Of a stretch of DNA of 39,852 bases, positions 24,896 to 32,456 are shown piece after piece. The position numbers and the translations under genes were made by a program. This DNA comes from Phycisphaerae bacterium. GTDB taxonomy: Bacteria > Planctomycetota > Phycisphaerae > UBA1845 > PWPN01. The stretch covers positions 13,478 through 53,329 of the forward strand of contig JAGNEZ010000004.1 in the NCBI GenBank assembly GCA_018003015.1, read 5' to 3'. The notes beneath the pieces are model-generated. The model was not told the DNA's origin. It worked only from the letters and a program-made list of their open reading frames with translations, and ran no database searches. Every line of letters begins with the position of its first letter. The first letter of the stretch is position 1.

Positions 24896-25400
24896 GTCAG
24901 ATGGGTCTCCTAGCCGTAGCCGGGTATCTCGGATTCGGTTCAGTCTTCGGCCCGCAGGTGTGGAATGCCGGTGCCTCGTGCTCGGCGGACCCGTGGGTCG
25001 TCATGAAAGTCGTTCACCGGACAAGACGGTGAAACCATGATCGCCCATGGCGATGCGCGCCGGTTTCCTTAGCGACCTCCTCCGGGCTATGCCGCCAGGC
25101 CGCGTGCAGCACGTTCCGTTGCTCCTGGCCCAGACTCGGTCGCAGAAAGAACGCCGTGGGCGGAAGAGAAGAGTGCTCTACGGCCCTTCCCCCGCCAGTT
25201 TGTCGCCGTCTCGATTAGCGTACCATCTGCTCTCTCTGACGCAAGAAGAGGAACAACTGGCGAGCAGAAGGGCGCGGTTCTCTGGACGGCACAGACTCAG
25301 CCGGCGGGGGCGGGTCGGTGAAGATCCGCCGACTGCGGTGTGTCGGCAAACGCCTTGACGAGGGCGGTCAGAGCGGTGGCGATCCTGCAGTGGGCAAGCC
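24896..25400. other. Intergenic region with two hairpins, no gene seen
   Basis: This 505-base gap lies between two minus-strand genes. It contains perfect inverted repeats at 25013-25033 (TTCACCG/CGGTGAA, 7-base loop) and 25328-25347 (GCCGAC/GTCGGC). Open frames here are arginine-rich shadows without ribosome sites. It also holds the upstream region of the S41 gene, in which I see no convincing promoter. Confidence 0.4.
25328..25347 (-). terminator. Weak terminator candidate after the pseudo-receiver gene
   Basis: A 6-base perfect stem (GCCGAC/GTCGGC) with an 8-base loop lies 53 bases past the stop at 25401. No T-run follows on the minus strand, so intrinsic termination is doubtful. Confidence 0.25.
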
Positions 25401-26060
25401 TCAGGCGATTTCTCGTTCGGTCTGGAACTTGCACACGGCTTCGCACCTGGCGGGATTGCCGCAGCACACGGCACGGATGAACTCGTAGTAGACGTCCTTG
25501 CTGAGGCCGTACTCGGCTCGTAGACGGCACTTCAGGCAGATGCGAGGCTTGCTGGTCGAACCACCCAAGATCCGTGACTGGATGTAGACCTGGTTGCGGC
25601 CGGCGAAGCACTTCATCTTGGCATTGAGCTGCCTCTCCATCACGGAGAGACTGCCGCGAAGCTCTTCCTCACCAATCGGCGGCGGGCCCGCCAGGACGGC
25701 CAGGTGGGTCTTCCGGGCCTCGACGATGGCCGCTTCCAGGCGAGCCTCGTCCACCGGAAACTCGAGGAACGCCTTGGCGCCAAGCTTCATGGCGATGGGT
25801 TGATGGCTGCCTGCCCCTCGCATCGCCAGCACGACCACCGGGATCTTGAGCTCGTTGTCTTTGAGGTACTTGAGCAACCGGGTGCCTTCGAGTTTCTTCA
25901 GATCCTGGCCGACGATGATGACATCCGGACGGTGGCGGGCGATCTCTTTGACGCCAGCCACCAGTTCCTTGGCAGTCGTCAGATCGTGGCGCCTTTCTGT
26001 CATGCTCTGGAGCCTGGAGCGGATCCCGTCGTCGTGGTGAATGATCAGCAATCTCGACAC
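25401..26060 (-). CDS. Pseudo-receiver protein with C-terminal cysteine cluster
   Basis: GGAGG directly abuts an ATG at 26069, too close to serve it, but sits nine bases before an in-frame GTG at 26060; I choose the GTG (219 residues). Residues 3-120 have the response-regulator receiver fold: strand LLIIHHDD with the acidic pair, then DVIIVGQDL, IPVVVLAM and AKAFLEFPVD. Three of the four key residues are lost: the phospho-acceptor Asp is Gly, the Thr/Ser switch is Ala, and the Lys is Phe. It should not be phosphorylated in the usual way. The last 45 residues hold six cysteines (CLKC, then AVCCGNPARCEAVC), suggesting a zinc or iron-sulfur site. No DNA-binding helix is obvious. It may be an adaptor or redox-sensing regulator; the partner is unknown. 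Confidence 0.75.
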   Translation of the reverse strand: MSRLLIIHHDDGIRSRLQSMTERRHDLTTAKELVAGVKEIARHRPDVIIVGQDLKKLEGTRLLKYLKDNELKIPVVVLAMRGAGSHQPIAMKLGAKAFLEFPVDEARLEAAIVEARKTHLAVLAGPPPIGEEELRGSLSVMERQLNAKMKCFAGRNQVYIQSRILGGSTSKPRICLKCRLRAEYGLSKDVYYEFIRAVCCGNPARCEAVCKFQTEREIA

Positions 26061-26505
26061 TTCAGCCATCCTCCGTTGTTGACAGCTCGCGCTCTCTCGG
26101 GGAGTCCAGCGGCCTGCGGCTTCCCGACTTCCGTCGGGCTAACCTCTCCCGCAAGAACTCTAGACCGCCCCAGGTGTCCTCACCACGGGCGCAAGTATGC
26201 GGACGTGAGTGTCGGGAGAATGCCCCCTTACGGTCATGTGTTTGTCGGCCACCAGGATGATCGTTGGCCGCCGTGTCGGTCTTGCCCTCACGCTTTGCAG
26301 GAACCCTCAAATCGTCCTGACCTGCGGGATTAGCCTCGTCGGGCGGGTGGGGGGTCGATCGGGTTTGTCTTGTGGATCCGCGCGTCTGCCGCCTCACGCG
26401 GGAAAGAAGCGAAGTCACCGCGGTCGGTGTCCGAGAGGAGGTCCCTGCCGCGGGTAGCATCGCGTGGTGGAGATGAGCGATACCAGGCCGCGGCACGCTC
26501 ACAGG
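26061..26505. other. Intergenic region, no gene seen
   Basis: This 445-base gap lies between the TetR gene end and the pseudo-receiver start. A perfect hairpin CCCGAC-TTCC-GTCGGG lies at 26123-26138, in the likely leader of the pseudo-receiver gene. A 146-codon open frame across the gap has no ribosome site and a random-looking, Arg- and Pro-rich product, so I do not call it. Confidence 0.4.
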
Positions 26506-27195
26506 TCATTCGTTTGCCGTGGCGGCGACAGATTCGAGTCCGGCGAGGGCAAACTGGACCAGGTGATCGACCAGGCGTTCAAGTTGGTCTCGGCCAAAGG
26601 CGAGCTTGGGAAACAACCGCCTCATACTGCTTCGGTCCATGACCAGGAGCATGACGATGGGGCCGGCGACGCTCATGCACCCACGAGCCACCGCCGGATG
26701 ATCCTGGGGAAGACCCATCAGCTCACTGACGATGGATGCCAGGATTCGGGTCTTGGGAAAGATCTCGCGGTCGCGAACCGAGTCTACTACCGGCGAGGGG
26801 GAGACGATCTCGCGTCCGATGACGCGTAATTCCCACGAGCCAGATCCCTGCACGGTGAGGGTCCGAGCGATCAACTCGATGCCGGCCCGGAGTTTGGCGG
26901 CAGGGTGGGTCTGCCCGGCTACGGCCGCCGAGAGAGCATCGAGTCGGATCAACCGCCGATAGGCTTCCGCGACGACCTCGGCATAGAGCGCCTCCATGCC
27001 GCCGAAGTGGTAGTTCACGGCGGCGGTGTTTGTGCCTGCAAGGCTGCAGATCTCTTTGCCGGTCGCCCGGTCGTAACCTCTCTCCGCGAACACTCGTCCG
27101 GCAGCCTCGAAGAGCCTGCGGCGCGTGCCCTGCTCGTGGGCTTTGAGCTCCAGGATCTGTCGGCGGCGGCCGCGATCAGAGATTCTCGACCTCAT
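26506..27195 (-). CDS. cecR: TetR-family regulator, CecR (YbiH)-like
   Basis: This is a 229-residue protein. Residues 20-75 are the TetR helix-turn-helix (TRRRLFEAAGRVFAERGYDRATGKEICSLAG cut by TNTAAVNYHFGGMEAL, with the usual NYHF recognition helix). The C-terminal half (RVIGREIVSPSP, FPKTRILASIVSELMGL) matches the CecR-type ligand-binding domain. It is divergent from a ybhGFSR-like efflux operon, the same arrangement as E. coli cecR, so it probably represses that operon and itself and lets go on binding a toxic compound. I chose the ATG at 27195: the -10 TATACT ends only seven bases earlier, so transcription should begin on the start codon and the message would be leaderless. A GTG at 27198 is the alternative. 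No ribosome site is present for either. Confidence 0.88.
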   Translation of the reverse strand: MRSRISDRGRRRQILELKAHEQGTRRRLFEAAGRVFAERGYDRATGKEICSLAGTNTAAVNYHFGGMEALYAEVVAEAYRRLIRLDALSAAVAGQTHPAAKLRAGIELIARTLTVQGSGSWELRVIGREIVSPSPVVDSVRDREIFPKTRILASIVSELMGLPQDHPAVARGCMSVAGPIVMLLVMDRSSMRRLFPKLAFGRDQLERLVDHLVQFALAGLESVAATANE

Positions 27196-27202
27196 CACCG
27201 GG

Positions 27203-27232
27203 AGTATAGCATAGGCATGGCCTCCAAGTCAA
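27203..27232 (-). promoter_or_regulatory. Promoter of the cecR-like gene (leaderless)
   Basis: On the minus strand there is -35 TTGACT (27232-27227), an 18-base spacer and -10 TATACT (27208-27203). The -10 ends seven bases before the ATG at 27195, so the expected transcript start coincides with the start codon. The -35 overlaps the palindrome at 27229-27244. Confidence 0.65.
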
Positions 27233-27249
27233 ATATGAATTTGAAATTC
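27229..27249. promoter_or_regulatory. Palindromic operator between the regulator and efflux operon
   Basis: TCAAAT-ATGA-ATTTGA (27229-27244) is a perfect 16-base palindrome, and it overlaps a second one, GAATTT-G-AAATTC (27237-27249). They lie between the two divergent promoters and cover both -35 boxes, so a bound TetR dimer would shut both directions. Assignment to the CecR-like protein is inference. Confidence 0.6.
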
Positions 27250-27269
27250 TGATTTTCATGGCTTATACT
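27241..27269 (+). promoter_or_regulatory. Promoter of the efflux operon (leaderless)
   Basis: -35 TTGAAA (27241-27246), a 17-base spacer and -10 TATACT (27264-27269). Five bases separate the -10 from the ATG at 27275, so the transcript should begin at or next to the start codon. The -35 lies inside the palindrome. Confidence 0.65.
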
Positions 27270-27274
27270 TGGGC

Positions 27275-28330
27275 ATGAGACACAGGGTGCTGTTGGTACT
27301 GATCGTCCTGGCCGCGGCCTGCTCTGCCGCGATGTGGTGGTGGCAGACCTGCGACGGACGCGTTTCCGACAGGATTGTGCTTCGCGGCAACGTTGACCTG
27401 CGACAGGTGGACTTAGCGTTCAACAATGCGGAGCGGATCGCCGCGGTTCTGGTCAGAGAGGGGGAGGTTGTCCGGCGGGGTCAAGTCCTGGCCCGGCTCA
27501 ACACCTCCCGCCTGGAGCCCCAACTCGAGGAGGCCGAGGCTCAGGTGGCCGCCCAGCGCCAGGTGGTTCAGCGTCTTCGCAACGGGAGTCGTCCGGAGGA
27601 GATCGCGCAGGCTCGGGCCAGCGTGGACGCGGCCAAGGCCGAAGAGGTGAATGCGCGTCGCCATTATGATCGACTCAGGAACCTCGTGGGCGTGAACGCC
27701 GCGGCGCCGCTGGAACTGGATGACGCCAGAGTGGCCCTGGATGCGGCTGGGGCAAGGCTCCTGGCCGCTCAGAAGGGACTGGAGCTGATTGTGGCGGGTC
27801 CCCGCCGGGAAGAGGTTGCGGAGGCGGAGGCGCGCCTGCGTGCTGCCGACGCCGCTGTCGAGTTGCTGCGCCGGTGCATCGCTGACGCACAACTGGTGGC
27901 TCCCGTCGATTCGATTGTTCGGTCGCGGCTTCTGGAGCCCGGGGAAATGGCTTCACCCCAGCGCCCGGTGTTTTCTCTGGCCGTCACGGATCCGAAATGG
28001 GTGCGGGCCTACGTTTCCGAGACCGATCTTGGGCGCGTGTCCTCCGGGATGGGGGCTCGTGTTGGCGTGGATAGTTGGCCGGGCCGGGAATTCGAGGGAT
28101 GGGTAGGCTTCATTTCCTCGGTTGCCGAGTTCACGCCTAAGACGGTGCAGACCGAGGAGCTCCGGAGCAGTCTCGTTTACGAGGTCCGAGTCTTTGTGGA
28201 GGACCCTGGTGACGAGTTACGTCTTGGGATGCCCGCCAGCGTACACCTGCTTGTCCGCCCAGTGGGCGGAACGACCTCCCAGCCAGGTACGATCGAGGCC
28301 TCGCCTCGAGGCATGGGAGGCGCGCCGTGA
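27275..28330 (+). CDS. ybhG: HlyD-family periplasmic adaptor of an ABC-2 efflux pump, YbhG-like
   Basis: This is a 351-residue membrane-fusion protein. I start it at the ATG at 27275 (a TTG at 27269 lies inside the -10 box). Residues 1-24 are an N-terminal membrane anchor (LLVLIVLAAACSAAMWWW). Residues 33-75 and 200-230 form the lipoyl-like halves (VLVREGEVVRRGQVLARLN and LVAPVDSIVRSRLLEPGEM). Residues 80-195 are an Ala-, Glu- and Arg-rich coiled-coil hairpin (EEAEAQVAAQRQVVQRLR, LAAQKGLELIVAGPRREEV). The beta-barrel follows (DPKWVRAYVSETDLGRV, ARVGVDSWPGREFEG). It should link the inner-membrane ABC-2 transporter to an outer-membrane channel. Its stop overlaps the GTG of the ATPase gene by four bases, so the two are translationally coupled. 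Confidence 0.88.
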   Translation: MRHRVLLVLIVLAAACSAAMWWWQTCDGRVSDRIVLRGNVDLRQVDLAFNNAERIAAVLVREGEVVRRGQVLARLNTSRLEPQLEEAEAQVAAQRQVVQRLRNGSRPEEIAQARASVDAAKAEEVNARRHYDRLRNLVGVNAAAPLELDDARVALDAAGARLLAAQKGLELIVAGPRREEVAEAEARLRAADAAVELLRRCIADAQLVAPVDSIVRSRLLEPGEMASPQRPVFSLAVTDPKWVRAYVSETDLGRVSSGMGARVGVDSWPGREFEGWVGFISSVAEFTPKTVQTEELRSSLVYEVRVFVEDPGDELRLGMPASVHLLVRPVGGTTSQPGTIEASPRGMGGAP

Positions 28331-30090
28331 CGGTTACCGATGTCCCGCTCGTGATCGGTCGCGACATCAGAAAGACCTTCCGGAGAGGGACCGGTGAGCT
28401 GACTCACGCGCTGACCGGCGTGTCCCTGGCTGCCGAGCGTGGAGCGCTGACCGCCCTGGTGGGCCCCGACGGGGCGGGGAAGACCACCCTTCTGCGGTTG
28501 GTGGCCGGACTCCTCACCGCGGATTCGGGCGAGTTGAAGGTCCTGGGTATTGACGTGGGGGCCGACCCTCACCAGGTTCAGACTCGCGTTGGCTACACGC
28601 CCCAGAGATTTGGGTTATATGAGGATCTCACCGTGCGGGAGAACCTCGAGCTGTATGCCGCCATGCACGGTGTGACCGAACATGAGAAGCGAGAGCGGTA
28701 CCCGAGACTGCTCGAGATGACGGCTCTCGGTCCCTTTTTCGGCCGCCTCGCCGGACGGCTCTCGGGTGGAATGAAGCAGAAGCTCGGGCTGGCCTGCACA
28801 CTGATTCGCTGGCCGGAACTGTTGCTCCTGGATGAGCCAACGGTGGGAGTAGATCCGCTGTCTCGCCGTGAGCTCTGGCACATCATTCTCGATCTCGTTC
28901 GCCGGCAGGGTCTCACGGTGTTGTTGAGCACATCCTATCTGGACGAAGCGGAGCGGTGTGGCCACACGGTGGTGCTGCATCGTGGCCGGGTGCTGGCCAG
29001 CGGTCACCCCGCCTGCGTGCGGGCCATGGCCGAAGGTCGGACGTTCCTGGCCCAGGTCCCGGCAGGATGGAGTGCCCGAACCATGCAGGCACGGCTACTG
29101 GGGGATGCGTCGATTCTCGATGCGGTTCCTCAGGCTGGCCGAGTGCGGTTCGTGAAGAACGGGTATGGCGCCGCCGCCGAAGACTCCCTCCTGGTGAGCG
29201 CCGCCGTCGAGCCTGTCCCGGCACGATTCGAGGACGGCTTCATGGTCCTTCTTCAGGAATCGCGGGTGGAGGCGTGGGCCGGACCGGCAGCAGCCATCGA
29301 GCATCTGCCGGCCTTGCCGAGCGAAGAGGTGCTGGTTGAGACTCGGGACCTGGTTCGCCGATTTGGAGGTTTCACAGCGGTCAACCACGTCAGTTTCGAG
29401 GTGCGCCGCGGCGAGATATTCGGGCTTCTCGGTCCCAACGGCGCGGGCAAGACCACGACCTTTCGTATGCTTTGCGGGCTGCTGCCCGCGACGGGAGGGA
29501 GGTTGCGGGTGGCTGGCGTGGATCTGCTGCGGGCGCGAGCGTCCGCCCGGGAGCGAATCGGCTATGTGGCCCAGAAGTTCTCGCTCTATGGACACTTGTC
29601 AGTACTGGAGAACCTGCAGTTCTTCTCCAGCGCGTACGGTCTGCGAAGCGCTCGCCGTCGGGAGCGGATCGACTGGGGATTGCGGGAGTTTGAACTGGTC
29701 GATTTTGCCCACGTGCCCAGCGCCCAGCTGCCCGGGGGCTACCGGCAACGGCTGGCCATGGCAGCGGCCCTGCTCCACGAGCCCGAGATCCTGTTTCTTG
29801 ACGAGCCAACCAGCGGAGTTGACCCCCTTGCCAGGCGTGACTTCTGGCGCCGGATCACGGCCTTTGCCGAGCAGGGCGTCACCGTGATCGTCACCACCCA
29901 CTTCATGGAGGAGGCGGAGTACTGCGACCGGATTGTGATCATGGATTCGGGTCGCGTTCTGGCTTCGGGAACACCCGCTCAGGTCCGGGATCGCGCCGGG
30001 GCGCGCGGGGGGCAGGAGCCCACCATCGAGGATGCATTCATCGCGACCGTACAGGAATCGCGGTCGATGGCGGTGGGAGGTGGGACGTGA
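28327..30090 (+). CDS. ybhF: Double-domain ABC transporter ATPase, YbhF-like
   Basis: This is a 587-residue protein with two nucleotide-binding domains. Domain 1 (residues 5-230): Walker A GPDGAGKTT, signature LSGGM, Walker B LLLLDEPTVGVDP, but the H-loop reads LLSTSYLDEAE, with Ser for the switch His. Domain 2 (330-570): Walker A GPNGAGKTT, signature altered to LPGGY, Walker B ILFLDEPTSGVDP, and an intact H-loop VTTHFMEEAE. It powers the two ABC-2 permeases that follow. Start: a GTG with GGGAGG upstream, overlapping the adaptor stop as GTGA. The length and double-ATPase form match E. coli YbhF. Its own stop overlaps the next GTG in the same way. The two altered motifs fall in the same composite ATP site. 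Confidence 0.92.
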   Translation: MTVTDVPLVIGRDIRKTFRRGTGELTHALTGVSLAAERGALTALVGPDGAGKTTLLRLVAGLLTADSGELKVLGIDVGADPHQVQTRVGYTPQRFGLYEDLTVRENLELYAAMHGVTEHEKRERYPRLLEMTALGPFFGRLAGRLSGGMKQKLGLACTLIRWPELLLLDEPTVGVDPLSRRELWHIILDLVRRQGLTVLLSTSYLDEAERCGHTVVLHRGRVLASGHPACVRAMAEGRTFLAQVPAGWSARTMQARLLGDASILDAVPQAGRVRFVKNGYGAAAEDSLLVSAAVEPVPARFEDGFMVLLQESRVEAWAGPAAAIEHLPALPSEEVLVETRDLVRRFGGFTAVNHVSFEVRRGEIFGLLGPNGAGKTTTFRMLCGLLPATGGRLRVAGVDLLRARASARERIGYVAQKFSLYGHLSVLENLQFFSSAYGLRSARRRERIDWGLREFELVDFAHVPSAQLPGGYRQRLAMAAALLHEPEILFLDEPTSGVDPLARRDFWRRITAFAEQGVTVIVTTHFMEEAEYCDRIVIMDSGRVLASGTPAQVRDRAGARGGQEPTIEDAFIATVQESRSMAVGGGT

Positions 30091-31238
30091 GTTCAGCCCG
30101 TCGCTACCTGCGAGCGTCGGCGCCGGGCTGGACCCGCCGGGTTGGGGCCCTGATTTGGAAGGAGAGCCTTCAAGGCATCAGGGACCCCAGCAGTGTGGCC
30201 ATCGGCGTGGTATTGCCGCTCGTCCTGATACTCCTCTTCGGCTATGGCCTTTCGCTGGACGTCGAGCACGTGCCGCTCGCGGTGGTGCTTGAGGACACGT
30301 CGTCAGAGGCCTGCGATCTGGCGGCGCGGTTTCAGCTGTCACCCTCGTTTGACGTGTGGCGTGTGACGTCCATGCGGCATGCGCGAGATCTCATGGTGGC
30401 CCGAAAGGTGGATGCGATTGTCCGGATCGAGCCGGATTTCGCCCGGCATTTGGCTCAGGGCGATGCGGAGGTGCAAGTCCTGGTGCATGGAACGGACTCC
30501 AACCGCGCCCGGATCATCCAGGCCTACGCCCAGGCCGCAGTCGGCCAGTATGGCGTGCGTTGTGCGGCAGAAGGGAAGACCTCGCTGGCGGGACCGGTGC
30601 AGGTTCAGAGCCGGATGTGGTTCAACGAGGCCAACGAGAGCCGCCACTTCCTGGTGCCGGGGCTGATCGTCCTCATCATGACGTTGATTGGGGCGCTGTT
30701 GACCGCATTGGTGATGGCCCGGGAGTGGGAGCGGGGAACACTCGAAGCCCTGTTCGTCACGCCGATCCGGGCCGGGGAGATCATCATTGGCAAGACTCTT
30801 CCCTATTTTGCGTTGGGCATGATCGGGCTTGCGCTGTGCGTACTCTCGGCCCGCCTGCTCTTTCACGTGCCGTTTCGCGGGTCGATAGGAGTCCTGGTCA
30901 GTGTTTCCATGCTCTATCTACTGGTATCACTGGCCATTGGCCTGTTCATCTCATCCGCGTTCAAGAGTCAGTTCGTAGCCAGCCAGATCGCGCTGCTGGC
31001 GACGTTCATGCCCGCAACCATGCTCTCGGGTTTTCTCTTCGATCTGCAGAGCATGCCCGCGGTCGTTCGCGTGACCACCTACGTCTTGCCCGCCCGATAC
31101 TATGTCGCGCTGCTCCAGACGTTGTTTCTGGCTGGGAACGTCTGGAGCGTCATCCTGCCCAACGCGGGCATGCTGGCGGTGATGGCGGTAGTTCTTCTGG
31201 CTCTAACGCGGCGGATTACGCGCAAATCCCTGCAGTGA
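30087..31238 (+). CDS. ybhS: ABC-2 type permease, YbhS-like
   Basis: This is a 383-residue integral membrane protein. The GTG start has GGGAGG upstream and overlaps the ATPase stop (GTGA). It opens with a cytoplasmic helix (IWKESLQGIRDPSS) and the first membrane span (VAIGVVLPLVLILLFGYGL), then a large periplasmic domain of about 140 residues (ALVHGTD-type strand region, RMWFNEANESRHF). Five further spans follow: VPGLIVLIMTLIGALLTALV with the conserved AREWERGTLEALFVTPI coupling helix, then ALGMIGLALCVLSARLLF, VLVSVSMLYLLVSLAIGLFI, MPATMLSGFLFDLQSMPAVV and a last C-terminal span. The LSGFLF-x-SMP motif and the ERGT segment match the YbhS/YhhJ group. It pairs with the next gene to form the drug-export channel. 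Confidence 0.9.
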   Translation: MSSARRYLRASAPGWTRRVGALIWKESLQGIRDPSSVAIGVVLPLVLILLFGYGLSLDVEHVPLAVVLEDTSSEACDLAARFQLSPSFDVWRVTSMRHARDLMVARKVDAIVRIEPDFARHLAQGDAEVQVLVHGTDSNRARIIQAYAQAAVGQYGVRCAAEGKTSLAGPVQVQSRMWFNEANESRHFLVPGLIVLIMTLIGALLTALVMAREWERGTLEALFVTPIRAGEIIIGKTLPYFALGMIGLALCVLSARLLFHVPFRGSIGVLVSVSMLYLLVSLAIGLFISSAFKSQFVASQIALLATFMPATMLSGFLFDLQSMPAVVRVTTYVLPARYYVALLQTLFLAGNVWSVILPNAGMLAVMAVVLLALTRRITRKSLQ

Positions 31239-31246
31239 GGGTCGGC

Positions 31247-32365
31247 ATGATCTCGAGTGTTCTTCGGATTCTGGCCCTTGTGCGGAAGGAACTCCTGGCG
31301 GTCCTGAAGGATCCTCGCGGCCGGTTCAGCATTCTCGTGCCGCCGATGCTGCAGTGTCTCCTGTTTGGCTACGCGGCCACTTTCGACCTGAACGACGTCA
31401 CCTGTGCCGTCCTGGACCAGGACCGCAGCCCCGCGTCTCGGGACCTGCTGGCAACGCTCGACGGGTCGCGGGCCTTTCGCCGAGTGGCCAGCCTGCAGCG
31501 GGCAGCGGACGTGAACCGGGCTATTGACGAACGTCGAGCTCTGCTCGTGATCCGGATCGGTTCCGGCTTTCAGCGAAAACTGAATTCGGGTCAGCCCGTG
31601 GATGTGCAGGTGGTGGCGGACGGGCGAAATTCGAACACCGCCGGGATTGCCCTCGGCTATGTCTCGGAGATCGTCGAGACATTCAACAGCCGGTGGCGAG
31701 CGGCCCACGGCATGACCAGCCGGACGATTCGGGTTTCCACGCGAACCTGGTACAACCCCAACCTCGAGAGCCGCTGGAACATGATCCCTGCTCTGATCGG
31801 GACCTTGACCATGCTCCAGACCCTCCTGCTGACCGCTATGTCCGTGGCGCGAGAGCGAGAGCAGGGGACCTTTGACCAGTTGCTGGTAGCCCCTTTCCGG
31901 CCCGCTGAGATCATGGCCGGCAAGGCCCTGCCGTCGATGATCGTCGGGGCGGTTCAGGCTACCAGCATTCTCCTCATCGCCCAACTGTGGTTTCGGATTC
32001 CATTCGCTGGGTCCCTCGCGGCGCTGTACGTGGGCTTGATTCTGTTCTTGCTCGCGGCCGTCGGGGCCGGCCTCCTGATTTCGGCGTTTGCCGCCACCAT
32101 GCAACAGGCAATGCTCTTTACGTTCGTGCTGGTCATGCCATTCACGCTTCTGTCCGGCCTAGCCACGCCGATCAGCAGCATGCCCACGGTGCTGCAGTAC
32201 GTGACCCTGTTCAACCCGCTCCGCTATGCCATCCAGATTGCCCAGCGGGTGTATTTGGAGGGTGCGGCACTTGACCTGCTGATGCCCAATCTGTGGCCGC
32301 TGGCGGCGATGGCTGTGGTTTCGCTCTCGGTTGCCGCGTTGATGTTCCGACACCGCCTGGAATGA
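31247..32365 (+). CDS. ybhR: ABC-2 type permease, YbhR-like
   Basis: This is a 372-residue permease, partner of the preceding one. The ATG at 31247 has GAGGG just upstream and lines up with the YbhR family start; a GTG at 31235 overlapping the previous stop as GTGA is the alternative, mirroring the two earlier junctions. It has an N-terminal LVRKELLAVLKDPRGRFSIL helix, a first span (VPPMLQCLLFGYAATF), a periplasmic domain (NRAIDERRALLVIRIGSGF, TRTWYNPNLESRWNMIP) and five C-terminal spans with REREQGTFDQLLVAPF, FTLLSGLATPISSMP and FNPLRYAIQIAQRVYLEG. The operon order adaptor, double ATPase, permease, permease is that of E. coli ybhGFSR, reported as a drug efflux system. No outer-membrane channel gene is included. 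Confidence 0.9.
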   Translation: MISSVLRILALVRKELLAVLKDPRGRFSILVPPMLQCLLFGYAATFDLNDVTCAVLDQDRSPASRDLLATLDGSRAFRRVASLQRAADVNRAIDERRALLVIRIGSGFQRKLNSGQPVDVQVVADGRNSNTAGIALGYVSEIVETFNSRWRAAHGMTSRTIRVSTRTWYNPNLESRWNMIPALIGTLTMLQTLLLTAMSVAREREQGTFDQLLVAPFRPAEIMAGKALPSMIVGAVQATSILLIAQLWFRIPFAGSLAALYVGLILFLLAAVGAGLLISAFAATMQQAMLFTFVLVMPFTLLSGLATPISSMPTVLQYVTLFNPLRYAIQIAQRVYLEGAALDLLMPNLWPLAAMAVVSLSVAALMFRHRLE

Positions 32366-32411
32366 GGGCCCAACCCCAAGCCCCGAGCCGCGGTCGGTGG
32401 GGGTTTGGCCC
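32366..32411. terminator. Stem-loop between converging operons
   Basis: GGGCCCAACCCC (32366-32377) can pair with GGGGTTTGGCCC (32400-32411) with one mismatch and a 22-base loop. It starts at the base after the permease stop and stands between two converging genes, so it may end transcription from both sides. There is no clear T-run. Confidence 0.5.
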
Positions 32412-32456
32412 CACATGACCTTTGGGTGGGTCCCTGCCTGCAGGCTTCTGCTCCTC

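Noticed and set aside
25047-25358. 103-codon open frame on the plus strand in the gap before the S41 gene
   Set aside because: It has no ribosome site, an Arg- and Ser-rich product, and contains a hairpin placed as a possible 3' end of the opposite-strand gene.
26062-26502. 146-codon open frame on the minus strand between the TetR and pseudo-receiver genes
   Set aside because: Random-looking, Arg-, Pro- and Ser-rich product without ribosome site or similarity to known domains.
30356-31246. Upstream extension of the second permease, making a 669-residue frame
   Set aside because: The extension overlaps the first permease gene and is Arg- and Gly-rich nonsense; the real protein begins at 31247 with a family-like N-terminus.
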